Assembly (NCBI GenBank): GCA_016198705.1
Contig: JACQIA010000017.1
Location: 1 to 47,108 of the forward strand
Origin: Candidatus Aenigmatarchaeota archaeon
GTDB lineage: Archaea; Aenigmatarchaeota; Aenigmatarchaeia; CG10238-14; SCSR01
Direction: 5' to 3'
DNA: 47,108 nucleotides
Part shown: positions 16,921 to 26,768 of the stretch, piece by piece
How the letters are laid out: each line of letters opens with the position of its first letter
Numbering within the stretch: position 1 is the stretch's first letter
Notes under the pieces: model-generated
Told to the model about the DNA's origin: nothing
Seen by the model: only the letters and a program-made list of their open reading frames with translations
The model's database searches: none
Position numbers and translations under genes: made by a program

Positions 16921-18219
16921 ATGAAATGGTTTTCAATGCTATTCGGGACTGAAAACAAAGCTCAGTCAAAACCAAATGTATCGATGGGTCTTGACGAATT
17001 ATCGGCAGTCATTGACGGAAAAATAAATCATAATGTCCAAAATTTTGCTCCTGAATTGGGAAGGTTTTATTCGCAAATCCACTCTGCAACGGATAAGATG
17101 CAGGATAAAATAAATCTGCTTGGCAAAGCTGTACCCAAGGAACAAGTGGATTTCGGGTTGTTGAAAGTGGCTGCGTCCCATCGTGATGAAGCTGTAAGAA
17201 AATTAAATGCGATGCTCAAAGAGTTCAAAAGAGAGGTGCCAATTGACCTGGATGCTTTTGTTGAGTTCCATAATTCCTGCGTGTCTGCCTTGAATAATGC
17301 GAACGTGAAACTGACAAGGAGCTTCAACGTTTTTGAGCAAGTTTTCAGGCAGGAAAGCGCCTCGCTCATGTCTGACTATAAAAACATGTATAAATTGCTG
17401 GAGGATATTGGAATGGATTTGAAAGAAAAGAAGATGGTTTTAGACCCGTTCAATGAAATGCGAAATTCTGTTGAGTCTGTTAAAAACTTTTTAGGTGAAA
17501 TAGGCAGTACCAACCTCAGGATAAAAAATCTTAACTCGGAATTGGCTTCTTTGAATAATAAAGCAGGCTCTTTAAAAATGGAAATTGAAAATCTTGTTTC
17601 AAGCGAAGGATGGAAATCATTCAAAGATACATTAAAGGATAGGGAATTTTTAGTCGGAGACATGAAAAATGCTAAAGGGGAAATAGTGGAAACCATCTCC
17701 TCAGTTGAGAGGGCACTCAAGAAATATAAAAACCTTCCGGATGTATATGGGAAAGCTGTCATAGAACTTTATTTGCAAGATCCTGTTACAGCTGCCATTT
17801 CAGACAAAAATCAGACTGAAATAAAAAAGATAATGGATTTCGTAGCCACATCTATAGCCGAGGGGAAGCTTGCGATTGATGAAAAAAAGAGGGGCAGGTT
17901 ACTTGAGCGTATTCAAGAAATAAAAGACGGTTCATTAGAGTTTTCCATAAAACGATATGAAACCCTGCAGAAGAGAAAGCATGAACTGGATGGCAAGCTT
18001 GAAGAGACGGATATGGAAAAGGTTAAGGGTTCGTTGGAGATTGACTTGGTTAGAATAAATGGTGCCATAAGCGAAATTGGATCCCAAATCGGGAAACTGA
18101 CAAATGCAAATGAGCATGCATATCATGAAATTGATGGCGTTAAGGTTTCGCTGGAAAACTCTGCTCAGACTGCATTAAACCAGAAAATTATGCTAGTCAT
18201 TCCTGATATAGATAAATAG
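16921..18219 (+). CDS. Coiled-coil protein
   Basis: Long helical, charged 432-aa ORF. Confidence 0.6.
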   Translation: MKWFSMLFGTENKAQSKPNVSMGLDELSAVIDGKINHNVQNFAPELGRFYSQIHSATDKMQDKINLLGKAVPKEQVDFGLLKVAASHRDEAVRKLNAMLKEFKREVPIDLDAFVEFHNSCVSALNNANVKLTRSFNVFEQVFRQESASLMSDYKNMYKLLEDIGMDLKEKKMVLDPFNEMRNSVESVKNFLGEIGSTNLRIKNLNSELASLNNKAGSLKMEIENLVSSEGWKSFKDTLKDREFLVGDMKNAKGEIVETISSVERALKKYKNLPDVYGKAVIELYLQDPVTAAISDKNQTEIKKIMDFVATSIAEGKLAIDEKKRGRLLERIQEIKDGSLEFSIKRYETLQKRKHELDGKLEETDMEKVKGSLEIDLVRINGAISEIGSQIGKLTNANEHAYHEIDGVKVSLENSAQTALNQKIMLVIPDIDK

Positions 18220-18251
18220 GTATAAGTCATTCAAAAACCAATATAATTTAT

Positions 18252-18497
18252 ATGCGAGGAAGAACTGCCGATTACCTTTACGTGGAACCTGAAATCCTGA
18301 AGATACTGAGAGAGTCAGATGTTCCTATGACTGCATTAGGGATCAATTTCAGGGTAAACAACAAGTTTGACAAGATAATCGAGCTCAACACAGTCAAACG
18401 TCAGCTGAGTACTCTTGTAAAGAATAGGAAAGTCTTGGAAAAGGTTAAAGATGATACTACCTTTTACAAGATTAATTCCAGAAACAAGTCAAATTAA
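18252..18497 (+). CDS. Small wHTH-like hypothetical protein
   Basis: 81-aa ORF, VKRQLSTLVKNRKVLEKVKDDTTFYKIN. Confidence 0.45.
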   Translation: MRGRTADYLYVEPEILKILRESDVPMTALGINFRVNNKFDKIIELNTVKRQLSTLVKNRKVLEKVKDDTTFYKINSRNKSN

Positions 18498-18511
18498 GCT
18501 AATTTTTTAAT

Positions 18512-18658
18512 CTAATATTTTCTATGTTTTGGATAGCAGTCTCTGCAATATACCGGTCTTCCCTCAATTGGTTTGAACGGAACTGTAGTCTCATTGCCGC
18601 AGTCAGCACAAGTCGCCTTATGCATTTCTCTAGATCCAAAACCTCTTCCGAATGCCAT
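18512..18658 (-). CDS. 48-aa zinc-ribbon protein
   Basis: MAFGRGFGSREMHKATCADCGNETTVPFKPIEGRPVYCRDCYPKHRKY*. Confidence 0.75.
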   Translation of the reverse strand: MAFGRGFGSREMHKATCADCGNETTVPFKPIEGRPVYCRDCYPKHRKY

Positions 18659-18782
18659 TTATTTTTCACCATTTTTATTTGAATAGAGGCCTTACAGTAG
18701 TAAGGCTCACGTAACTATTCAGTTTGTAATATAAGGTTATAAATCTATCTAATCTCTTGATAAAGGGTTGTTTAAGACTATT

Positions 18783-19658
18783 TTACTGCAAATAGTATTG
18801 GTCCTTGTCAATCTTGTTTTTAGGAATCCCAAACTCAAGCAGATGATCTTCTATACCATCACCCAGTTTAGCAAACTTACTGTTATCATCCCTACCAATG
18901 CCATTAATGAAACTAGAACTCCCGCATATTGTGTTAAAGAAACTCCTCCAATTACCGCCAGCATGCTTAGCTAAAGTATTCTCGCCGTCAGTCCATAATC
19001 TTCCTGAATAATGTGTTACCCTTGGGTGATTTGAATTAGGAAGCCTGCCACCACGCGTAACAGTAAAAACTGAAATGAAATTTTCTGACTGGTTTATAAA
19101 TTCCTTTATCCGCTCATGATAAATTATATCTTCTATTGTTTTGTTGCTGTCAAAGACAATGACCTTAAGATCCAGTTCTTTGTCGATTGCGTATTTCATC
19201 AGACTTACTGTAGATGGTATTCCGCTCCCTGCAGACCAGCATGCAACAAATTTTTCGCCATTTTGAAATATGTTTGCCATGAATCTCCCTTGCGGACCTT
19301 GCAGGGTGCAAAAATCGCCTACGTCATATTGCTCAAGGAAATATGGTGCAAAAACTCCTTTCTCGCTTTTTACAAGAAGTTCTATATAGCCCTCTTCTGT
19401 AGGAGATGATACTGCAGAGAATGCTTTCCTCTCTGTAACATTCACTATTTCGCCGCTTCCCACCATCATCTCCTTGCTTCTGTCATAAGCCATAACTTTT
19501 GGCCGCATTATCTCAGCTTCCACGGTAAAGAACTGGCCAGGCATATAGTCAAACAGCCCATCATCTGACTCTGCAGGAACTAAAATGATTGATTTGGAAT
19601 CCTCTGTTTCTTGAGTTATTTTCTCTATCTGCATCTTGTATTTCGCTGGCATAACCAA
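18783..19658 (-). CDS. FNR-like FAD/NAD-binding oxidoreductase
   Basis: YMPGQFFTVE, AFSAVSSP, LQGPQGRF, CWSAGSGIPSTVSLMKYA, TICGSSSFINGI. Confidence 0.75.
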   Translation of the reverse strand: MVMPAKYKMQIEKITQETEDSKSIILVPAESDDGLFDYMPGQFFTVEAEIMRPKVMAYDRSKEMMVGSGEIVNVTERKAFSAVSSPTEEGYIELLVKSEKGVFAPYFLEQYDVGDFCTLQGPQGRFMANIFQNGEKFVACWSAGSGIPSTVSLMKYAIDKELDLKVIVFDSNKTIEDIIYHERIKEFINQSENFISVFTVTRGGRLPNSNHPRVTHYSGRLWTDGENTLAKHAGGNWRSFFNTICGSSSFINGIGRDDNSKFAKLGDGIEDHLLEFGIPKNKIDKDQYYLQ

Positions 19659-19746
19659 CCATATTGAGTTTAAATGAAAAGATTATATTTGTGGAATTTA
19701 AATCAATTCTCGTTCATTTTTAAATAGTAACTTGCAATATTTTCTA

Positions 19747-20067
19747 ATGAAATTTTGCAAAACTTGTGGCAATATACTTGTTGTAAAAGACACCTTGGAC
19801 GGGAAGAAGTTGTTCTGCAGGAAATGCAATGAAGCGAGCAACTTAGACGGGATAATGACGATAAATTTCCCGCAAAGCCAACAGAAAGAAGTGGCGATTT
19901 TTGACGAAACATCACTGGAATTTCCTACTACCAAGGTGCTTTGCCCAAAATGTGACAAAGAGGTTGAAGCCTATTGGGCGCTGCAACAAACGCGGGCGGC
20001 TGACGAACCACCTACAAGATTCTACAGATGCAAAGAGTGCAACAATGTATGGAGAGAATACAGCTAG
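19747..20067 (+). CDS. tfs: Transcription factor S (TFIIS/RPB9-like)
   Basis: MKFCKTCGNILV...CRKC and CPKCDKEVEAYWALQQTRAADEPPTRFYRCKECNNVWREY. Confidence 0.93.
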   Translation: MKFCKTCGNILVVKDTLDGKKLFCRKCNEASNLDGIMTINFPQSQQKEVAIFDETSLEFPTTKVLCPKCDKEVEAYWALQQTRAADEPPTRFYRCKECNNVWREYS

Positions 20068-21170
20068 CCTTTGATCCTTCTTTTGGCCTTCCCCAAATGT
20101 TTTTCGTGATTTTTAGTCAATTGCTTCTCCAAATTGTCAGCAAGTATGTGAGAAGCCTCTTTCAAATCCCAGCCATGGGATTTTGCTATATAGATTTTCT
20201 TGTCGGTAATCAATTTCGCCCTCAATGAAAATTTTTTGTGCCCTTCGCCTTTTTTCTTGTGCACATCTGCATATACGAAAAGCTTCTGGATGTTGAACAT
20301 TTTCCCGAATTTATCCATAAATCTCGACAATAAATCCTGGAACTTTGATACTTCGAACGCATCGGCATCTTTTAGATGGGATACATATACAGGATATTGC
20401 TGGCCCAACTGAGCAAGTTCAATAACATCTTTAGGGACTACGATACCAATAGGTTGCAGATTCTTAGTAACTATGACTTCTTCATTATTCTTTAAAATAT
20501 CGATGGCTTTTTTCAAAGAAAATTCGTCTACACTTAAGGGAAATGTTTTGCGCATGCACTGCTTGACTTGAAAATCCTTGAGTGATCCCTTTTCCACAGA
20601 TGTCAATTCTGAATACCTTGGTGATTCTTTGGAGGCGAGTAAAAACTTTATTAGACTCAAACTGTCCAAACAACCAACTAATTCCTCCTTTAGATTTACA
20701 ACTGGTATAGTTGATACGTTGCTCTCGTGCATTAGCGTCATTGCCTTTTCAAGGTTATCTTGTTCTGAAATTATAATTGGTGGGCTCATCAACTTCTCAG
20801 GCTGTATATCCTTTACAAATTCAATGTGCTTGATCAAGTCTGTTTCGCTCAATATTCCAACTAGCCTATTGTTTTCAATAACAGGCAAAGCCCTGACGCC
20901 TGCCCCTATTATTTGAATCATAGCATCGTCCAAATTTGTATCTGGGTTCAGATAAGGCACATTAATCGCAAAACCCTTTGCCGAAGTTTTTGACGGATTA
21001 TATTCTCTTCCCAAGAGATGTTTAAGCAAAATAATCCCAGTCATAGAATTTTCTTTGACAACAGGCAATTGATGTACCCTGTATTCATACATCTTTGCTA
21101 GAACCTTGGATATAGTGTCATCTTCTTCTGCAACAATGACTTTTTTAATGGCGATGTCAGAAACTTTCAT
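20064..21170 (-). CDS. CBS-domain protein with C-terminal HPF-like domain
   Basis: About four CBS units, then VYADVHKKKGEGHKKFSLRAKLITDKKIYIAKSHGWDLKEASHILADNLEKQL. Confidence 0.7.
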   Translation of the reverse strand: MKVSDIAIKKVIVAEEDDTISKVLAKMYEYRVHQLPVVKENSMTGIILLKHLLGREYNPSKTSAKGFAINVPYLNPDTNLDDAMIQIIGAGVRALPVIENNRLVGILSETDLIKHIEFVKDIQPEKLMSPPIIISEQDNLEKAMTLMHESNVSTIPVVNLKEELVGCLDSLSLIKFLLASKESPRYSELTSVEKGSLKDFQVKQCMRKTFPLSVDEFSLKKAIDILKNNEEVIVTKNLQPIGIVVPKDVIELAQLGQQYPVYVSHLKDADAFEVSKFQDLLSRFMDKFGKMFNIQKLFVYADVHKKKGEGHKKFSLRAKLITDKKIYIAKSHGWDLKEASHILADNLEKQLTKNHEKHLGKAKRRIKG

Positions 21171-21185
21171 GTTTATCGGTTGTTT

Positions 21186-21305
21186 CTATTCTAACACAAA
21201 TGCATTCCCTTCATGGATTACTTTAATGTCGCACGAGTCACAAATAAAATTCCTAGAGCCGTTGATATTCGACAAATTCCCTTCCTCGCAACTTGGACAT
21301 TCCAT
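21186..21305 (-). CDS. 39-aa zinc-ribbon microprotein
   Basis: MECPSCEEGNLSNINGSRNFICDSCDIKVIHEGNAFVLE*. Confidence 0.6.
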   Translation of the reverse strand: MECPSCEEGNLSNINGSRNFICDSCDIKVIHEGNAFVLE

Positions 21306-21385
21306 ATTAACCCCTCTACTCTAATTTTGATTTACTAGATATTATATTCGAAAGCATTAATTTTTAAAAGTTAAATGTTATTTGT

Positions 21386-21733
21386 ATGAAAACGATCAAT
21401 CACCTTCTATACGGAACGCACCCTAAGACAAACAAGATTAAAGACAGGACTATGCGAATAGTCAAGTTTCTAAAGGAAAACGGCGGAAAACTGGACGCAA
21501 ATGAATTGGAAGAGAAAATTGGCGTGTCTAGGATAGAAAGGCCCTCTATGTTCTACAAACCACTAGCTGCATTGAAAGAATGGGATTTGGTGCAGTCTCA
21601 TAAAAAAGTTGAATTCGATGCGAATGGGAAAAGACGCTTCAAGACAACATACGAACTAACTACTGAGATGTTCTTCCACCATATCCAAAAAACTTTATTA
21701 GAAAAATGTAAGACTGAATTGGAAATGATCTAA
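21386..21733 (+). CDS. wHTH-like protein
   Basis: 115-aa ORF: IVKFLKENGGKLDANELEEKIGVSRIERPSMFYKPLAALKEWDLV. Confidence 0.55.
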   Translation: MKTINHLLYGTHPKTNKIKDRTMRIVKFLKENGGKLDANELEEKIGVSRIERPSMFYKPLAALKEWDLVQSHKKVEFDANGKRRFKTTYELTTEMFFHHIQKTLLEKCKTELEMI

Positions 21734-21735
21734 AA

Positions 21736-22035
21736 TCAGGTCTTTTCCTTTAAACGCGAAAGTTTGACCAGAACAGAATCTATACCTCTAGCCATATCCT
21801 CGCCGACATCAGTTAGTTTTATAATTTTTATTCGTCCTTTCTTTTCAAAATCGACAAGACCGAAATCATTAAATAATTCCAACAGCTTCACGGTGTGGGA
21901 ATAGGTGCAATCCACTGATTTTGATATGACAGTTGCGTATTTTGGGCCGTCTCTCAGACTCACAAGCATTCTTGCAGGCTTTGTCCTTAGGAATAATTTA
22001 GCTAGAAACTTTTCAGATTTTTCTTTTTGAACCAA
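21736..22035 (-). CDS. wHTH transcriptional regulator
   Basis: ARMLVSLRDGPKYATVISKSVDCTYSHTVKLLELFNDFGLVDFEKKGRIKIIKLTDVGEDMA. Confidence 0.65.
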   Translation of the reverse strand: MVQKEKSEKFLAKLFLRTKPARMLVSLRDGPKYATVISKSVDCTYSHTVKLLELFNDFGLVDFEKKGRIKIIKLTDVGEDMARGIDSVLVKLSRLKEKT

Positions 22036-22139
22036 GTGCCTGTCACCTTATAAATTATATCGCCTGTGAGGGTATTTATACTTAAAATATAACTTTTGTT
22101 AAATATATTTGCTTAAAAATGTATTGTATGATAAATATT

Positions 22140-22157
22140 GGACAATAGTAATTGTCC
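22140..22157. promoter_or_regulatory. Inverted repeat in divergent intergenic region
   Basis: GGACAAT-AGTA-ATTGTCC, perfect 7-bp arms. Confidence 0.45.
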
Positions 22158-22220
22158 TGTATGTGGGTCTTATATAAAGTTATTTGAAAATTAAAATAGT
22201 AATAGTTACTTGAATGTGTT

Positions 22221-23039
22221 ATGTTTAAGATTAGAGAAGCTTTCGCCAGTGGCGTACTATATGAAAACGAAGCAAGTTTGCTAAAATCACAGCTAGAAAG
22301 ATGTTTTAGCCACCAGTTGGGACCTAGAGGCATTAAACCACAAGCAGTTAGGTCATGTATAGTGCCCCATAATTCTCTTGAGTCGTCGGGTCCGGTAGCT
22401 GCATGGATGTATTCAAAACTGGAAAAATCGAATTTCATAATTTTGGGGGCTGCACATAAACCATTGCAATCGCAGTTTTCCATGATGAAGGAAGGCTTGT
22501 GGAAAACCCCGCTAGGTGAATTGCTGATAGATGCGAATATTGCAAAAAAATTATCTGACTCATGTGATTTAATAAAATATGATTCCTCATCCCACCAGAC
22601 AGAACACTCTATAGAAATGCAGCTTCCTTTTTTGCAGTACAGGTTTGGAAATGATATCAAATTTGTACCAATTTTAATTTTCAACAATTTCGCCGACGAA
22701 AATTTTTTGAATAATTGCAGGATTGTCGGTGAGGCTATAGCAGATGTTATAAAAAGCAGCAAAGATAAGTGGACTGTAATTGCAAGTTCTGACTTATCTC
22801 AGAATAAAAAATTTGACAATACAATAATAAAACCTTTGTTGAAATTTAATGGTGAAAAATTGTTTTCTAAAATTAAAAATAACGAAACCAAGATATGCGG
22901 ATTTGGATGCATTGCAACGGCAATTGCGGCTGCAAAAAAGTTGGGTGCTGGTAATGCTAAATTGCTGAAATATGCAACAGCTTCTCAGATAATTTCAAAT
23001 TCGTCGTCAACTGGCTATGCTTCCATTATATTTTATTAG
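22221..23039 (+). CDS. Memo-like (AmmeMemoRadiSam system protein B family)
   Basis: N-terminal IREAFASGVLY, IVPHNSLESSG, TEHSIEMQLPFLQY, ASSDLSQ. Confidence 0.8.
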   Translation: MFKIREAFASGVLYENEASLLKSQLERCFSHQLGPRGIKPQAVRSCIVPHNSLESSGPVAAWMYSKLEKSNFIILGAAHKPLQSQFSMMKEGLWKTPLGELLIDANIAKKLSDSCDLIKYDSSSHQTEHSIEMQLPFLQYRFGNDIKFVPILIFNNFADENFLNNCRIVGEAIADVIKSSKDKWTVIASSDLSQNKKFDNTIIKPLLKFNGEKLFSKIKNNETKICGFGCIATAIAAAKKLGAGNAKLLKYATASQIISNSSSTGYASIIFY

Positions 23040-23055
23040 ATTAGAAATTCTCTAA

Positions 23056-24720
23056 TTGAATATGAAAGAACTGATTTTAAAGCATGTTTTAATCAATGCA
23101 TTAGAACATGACGGCAAGGCGGATTTACAAGCTGTTATTGGAAAAGTACTATCGGAAGACGAATCGCTGAAATATAAAATAAAAGAAGCCATCCCGGAAA
23201 TCAAAAGAACCGTGCAAGAAGTAAATTCGTTAAGTATAGAAAAGCAGAGGGAAAGGTTACATGAACTTGGCGCTACTATAAAGAAACCTGAAGCTAAGCA
23301 AGAAGGTCTGCCTGAATTATCTAATGCTGAGGTTGGCAAAGTTGTATTGAGATTGGCTCCGTTTCCTTCAGGGCCGCTTCATATTGGAAATTCTAGAATG
23401 GTGGTATTGAATGATGAGTATGCAAAAAAATACAAAGGGAAATTGTTGCTAGTCATTGACGACACAATTGGCAGCGAGGAAAAACACATCCTTCCAGAAT
23501 CATACAAGCTGATTGAAGATGGGCTGAAATGGTTGGGGGTTAAATATCATAAAAAAATTTACAAATCTGACAGGTTGAAAATTTTCTACGCTGCTGCTGA
23601 GCAAATAATAAAAAAAGACGCGGCGTATGTTTGCGAGTGTGATGCGGAGACTTTAAGAAAAAATAGGAGTGAAGGAATTGCTTGCAAACATAGAAGTGCG
23701 AGTATTGATGAGACTTTAAAGAAATGGAGGCTGATGCTAAAGGGCAAATATAAGGAAGGGAAGGCGGTTTTAAGGTTGAAAACTGACATGCGATATCCTA
23801 ACCCAGCCTTTAGAGATAGGGTTTTGCTCAGGGTTTCTGAAAGGAAACATCCGAGAGTAGGAAAGAAATATAAGGTATGGCCGATGCTCGAGTTTTCTTG
23901 GGCTGTTGACGATTACATGCTTGGTGTAACTCATATAATTCGCGGCAAAGATCTTGTTATCGAAGACATGATGGAGGAATTTATTTGGAACTTGATGGGA
24001 TGGAATAAACCTGAAATAATTCACTATGGATCTTTGAGAATTGGCGATGCCAAGTTAAGCAAAACAGAAGCTAGGAAGGCTATTGAAAAAGGCGTTTACT
24101 CGGACTGGGACGATCCAAGAACATGGAGCATACAATCTCTAGCCAAAAGAGGCATACAGCCTGAAGCAATAAGGAATTTTGTGATAAAAATGGGATTAAG
24201 CATGGCTGATGTTGCTGTACCGGAAGAAATATTGTATGCTGAGAATAGAAAACTTGTCGATGCTAAAGCCAACAGATATTTTGCAGTTTTCGATCCATTG
24301 GAAATATCTGTTGCTGGTGATGAAGTAAAAAACGCAAGAATCAATTTGCATCCAGACTTTCCTAAAAGGGGAAAGAGGAAAATAGCTATTAACTTGAAGA
24401 AAATTTATGTTGAAAGGGGGGATTTTGATAAATTTTTTGAACAGGAAGTTGGGCTGATAAATTTATTATCTATAAAGTTGAAGAGAAATTCGAAAGTTAC
24501 ATCTAATGATGTGAAGTATGAAATACCGAAAATACATTGGGTGTCGGAACCTAACGCAAAAATCAAAGTTTTAATGCCGAATGGGGAGGCAATTAAGGTC
24601 TTAGCTGAACCGAGCGTTAAGAAATTGAAGGTTGGCGAACTTGTGCAGTTCTATAGGGTTGGTTTTTGCAGAGTTGATAAAACAGGAAAGCAAACGGTTT
24701 TATACTTTACCCATAAATAG
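23056..24720 (+). CDS. gltX: Glutamyl-tRNA synthetase (archaeal type)
   Basis: LRLAPFPSGPLHIGNSRMVVLNDEYAKKYKGKLLLVIDDT, YVCECDAETL, GDAKLSKTEARKAI. Confidence 0.95.
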   Translation: MNMKELILKHVLINALEHDGKADLQAVIGKVLSEDESLKYKIKEAIPEIKRTVQEVNSLSIEKQRERLHELGATIKKPEAKQEGLPELSNAEVGKVVLRLAPFPSGPLHIGNSRMVVLNDEYAKKYKGKLLLVIDDTIGSEEKHILPESYKLIEDGLKWLGVKYHKKIYKSDRLKIFYAAAEQIIKKDAAYVCECDAETLRKNRSEGIACKHRSASIDETLKKWRLMLKGKYKEGKAVLRLKTDMRYPNPAFRDRVLLRVSERKHPRVGKKYKVWPMLEFSWAVDDYMLGVTHIIRGKDLVIEDMMEEFIWNLMGWNKPEIIHYGSLRIGDAKLSKTEARKAIEKGVYSDWDDPRTWSIQSLAKRGIQPEAIRNFVIKMGLSMADVAVPEEILYAENRKLVDAKANRYFAVFDPLEISVAGDEVKNARINLHPDFPKRGKRKIAINLKKIYVERGDFDKFFEQEVGLINLLSIKLKRNSKVTSNDVKYEIPKIHWVSEPNAKIKVLMPNGEAIKVLAEPSVKKLKVGELVQFYRVGFCRVDKTGKQTVLYFTHK

Positions 24721-24751
24721 TGTTATACGTAATTTGAAATGATGAGGTGAT

Positions 24752-25129
24752 ATGATGCCGAAAGCGTATGTGAAGTTTGATATACCAAAAGAATTGAGTG
24801 GCAAGGTATTGCAGGCTGTAGAAACTGCAAGAAATACTGGGAAGTTAAGAATAGGAGTCAATGAAACGACTAAGGCGACCGATAAGGGGATTGCACAATT
24901 AGTTGTTATAGCCGGAGATGTGGAACCGGAAGAAATCGTAATGCATTTGCCGGTTCTCTGTGAAGAAAAGAAAATACCATATGTGTATGTCCCTAGCAAA
25001 TTGGAATTGGGCAGGTCTAGCGGGATTGATGTTGGCGCGGCTGCTATTGCAATAGCGGATGCTGGTGAAGGGAAGAATTTAATTAAAGATGTAGTAAACT
25101 CATTAGAGCAGCTGAAAAAGGCGGGCTAA
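24752..25129 (+). CDS. rpl7ae: Ribosomal protein L7Ae
   Basis: RIGVNETTKATDKGIAQLVVIAGDVEPEEIVMHLPVLCEEKKIPYVYVPSK. Confidence 0.97.
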   Translation: MMPKAYVKFDIPKELSGKVLQAVETARNTGKLRIGVNETTKATDKGIAQLVVIAGDVEPEEIVMHLPVLCEEKKIPYVYVPSKLELGRSSGIDVGAAAIAIADAGEGKNLIKDVVNSLEQLKKAG

Positions 25130-25339
25130 ATGGCTGACGAGTCTTATCCTGCCGAAGTGTTGCAGATCCTTGGAAGAACTGGTGTTAGAGGGGTTTTGCA
25201 GGTTAGATGCAAAGTTCTGGAAGGCAGAGATAAGGGGAAGATTCTTACTAGAAATATTACAGGACCTGTTAGAATCAACGATATCCTTATGCTTAGAGAG
25301 ACAGAAATGGAAACTGCAATGAGAATGGAACAAAGGTAA
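25130..25339 (+). CDS. rps28e: Ribosomal protein S28e
   Basis: [45 protein letters not shown]. Confidence 0.97.
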   Translation: MADESYPAEVLQILGRTGVRGVLQVRCKVLEGRDKGKILTRNITGPVRINDILMLRETEMETAMRMEQR

Positions 25340-25344
25340 TTAAA

Positions 25345-25503
25345 GTGAAATGTTCTTTTTGCAGTGACGCTTTAAAAGCTGGGACTGGCAAGATGTTTGT
25401 CAGAAATACTGGCGGAATTACTTATTTTTGTTCTTCTAAATGCGAGAAAAGTTTTTTAATGGGTAGGGATAGAAAAAAATTGAAGTGGTCTAGGAAGAAT
25501 TAG
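25345..25503 (+). CDS. rpl24e: Ribosomal protein L24e (52 aa, GTG start)
   Basis: VKCSFCSDALKAGTGKMFVRNTGGITYFCSSKCEKSFLMGRDRKKLKWSRKN*. Confidence 0.95.
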   Translation: MKCSFCSDALKAGTGKMFVRNTGGITYFCSSKCEKSFLMGRDRKKLKWSRKN

Positions 25504-25511
25504 GCTTTGAG

Positions 25512-25596
25512 GGGCCGGTAGATCAACGGTAGATCGCTTGCATGGCATAGTGCGCGTCGAGGCAAGAGGCTTCGGGTTCAAATCCCGACCGGTCCA
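25512..25596 (+). tRNA. tRNA-Ala(GGC) with ~13-nt intron (25548-25560)
   Basis: Acceptor GGGCCGG/CCGGTCC, D stem GATC/GATC, anticodon stem CTTGC/GCAAG with 20-nt loop ATGGCA[TAGTGCGCGTCGA]G, T arm TCGGG/CCCGA; CCA not encoded. Confidence 0.9.
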
Positions 25597-25639
25597 TGCT
25601 AAACATTTAAAAATTCCTTAATTGTATTATAGATAGCTG

Positions 25640-26248
25640 ATGTTTATGGCAAGAGATAAAGTAAGAGGCATTGACAAAAATAAGGGGAAGGAACAGGAGA
25701 AGGATAAGCCTAAGAAAGAACCTCCGAAAAGGGTGGAGAAAGTAGCCAGACAACTAGTTAGAGTTTTGAATACTGATTTAGACGGAGATAAGAGTTTGCT
25801 AAGAGCTTTAAGAGGGATTAAAGGAATTGGCTTTGCCATGGGTAAAGCTATCTGCAATGTTTCTGGGTTAGATCCTAAACTAAAATTGAGCTCGTTTGGT
25901 GAAGGCGATATTCAGAAATTGGAGCAAATTATTCGTGACCCTATCAAATCTGGCGTTCCTGTTTTTGTTGTTAATAGAAGGTTTGATTTGGAAACTGGAA
26001 AGGATGTGCATCTAACTGGGCAAGATTTTGATGTGGCGATGAAATTTGATGTCCAAAGAGAGATTGATGCAAAATCATACAGAGGATGGAGGCACATGCT
26101 AGGACAGCCTGTCAGGGGACAGGAGACGAGAAGCCACTTTAGACAGAAAGGAAGGGTTGTTGGTGTTATGAGGAAGGCTATTAAATTGCAAATGCAGAAG
26201 CCTGGAGAGGAAAAGAAGGAAGAGCCTAAAAAAGAAGAAAAGAAATAA
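25640..26248 (+). CDS. rps13: Ribosomal protein S13
   Basis: LLRALRGIKGIGFAMGKAICNVSGLD, RGWRHMLGQPVRGQETRSHFR. Confidence 0.96.
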   Translation: MFMARDKVRGIDKNKGKEQEKDKPKKEPPKRVEKVARQLVRVLNTDLDGDKSLLRALRGIKGIGFAMGKAICNVSGLDPKLKLSSFGEGDIQKLEQIIRDPIKSGVPVFVVNRRFDLETGKDVHLTGQDFDVAMKFDVQREIDAKSYRGWRHMLGQPVRGQETRSHFRQKGRVVGVMRKAIKLQMQKPGEEKKEEPKKEEKK

Positions 26249-26269
26249 CTATCGTAAAATAGTGATTGA

Positions 26270-26767
26270 ATGAAAAGACAAAGGAAAAAATATGCTTCAC
26301 CTACAAGGCCATTTGACAAACAAAGGCTAGAAAGGGAACTCGAAAGTCTAAAGAATTTTGGATTGAAAAGAAAGACAGAGTTATGGAAAATGGAAGCCGT
26401 ATTGAGGACTTATAGAAGGTTGGCTCGAGAACTGGCTGCAAGCAGAAATGCAGGAAGGGAGAAAATACTTGTAGATAAATTAATAAAAATGGGTGTGCTT
26501 GGTGAGGGGGCGACGTTGGACGATGTTTTGGGTCTTACTATCGAAAAATTACTAGAAAGGAGACTGCCGAATTTAATTTTTAAAAAAGGGTTGACCAATT
26601 CTTTAAAACAGGCTCGCCAACTTGTTACGCACGGTCATGTAATTATTGGTGGGAGAAAGATTTCACACCCGAATTATTTGGTTCCCAAGAATGAGGAAGA
26701 TAAAATTGAAGTGGATTTTGCATTACAGCCAAAGAAGACTGAGAGTCCTGTAAATACGGTGATCTAA
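26270..26767 (+). CDS. rps4: Ribosomal protein S4
   Basis: [47 protein letters not shown]. Confidence 0.96.
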   Translation: MKRQRKKYASPTRPFDKQRLERELESLKNFGLKRKTELWKMEAVLRTYRRLARELAASRNAGREKILVDKLIKMGVLGEGATLDDVLGLTIEKLLERRLPNLIFKKGLTNSLKQARQLVTHGHVIIGGRKISHPNYLVPKNEEDKIEVDFALQPKKTESPVNTVI

Positions 26768-26768
26768 G

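Noticed and set aside
22082-22762. 226-aa minus-strand ORF opposite the Memo-like gene
   Set aside because: Shadow ORF; the plus strand has clear Memo family motifs
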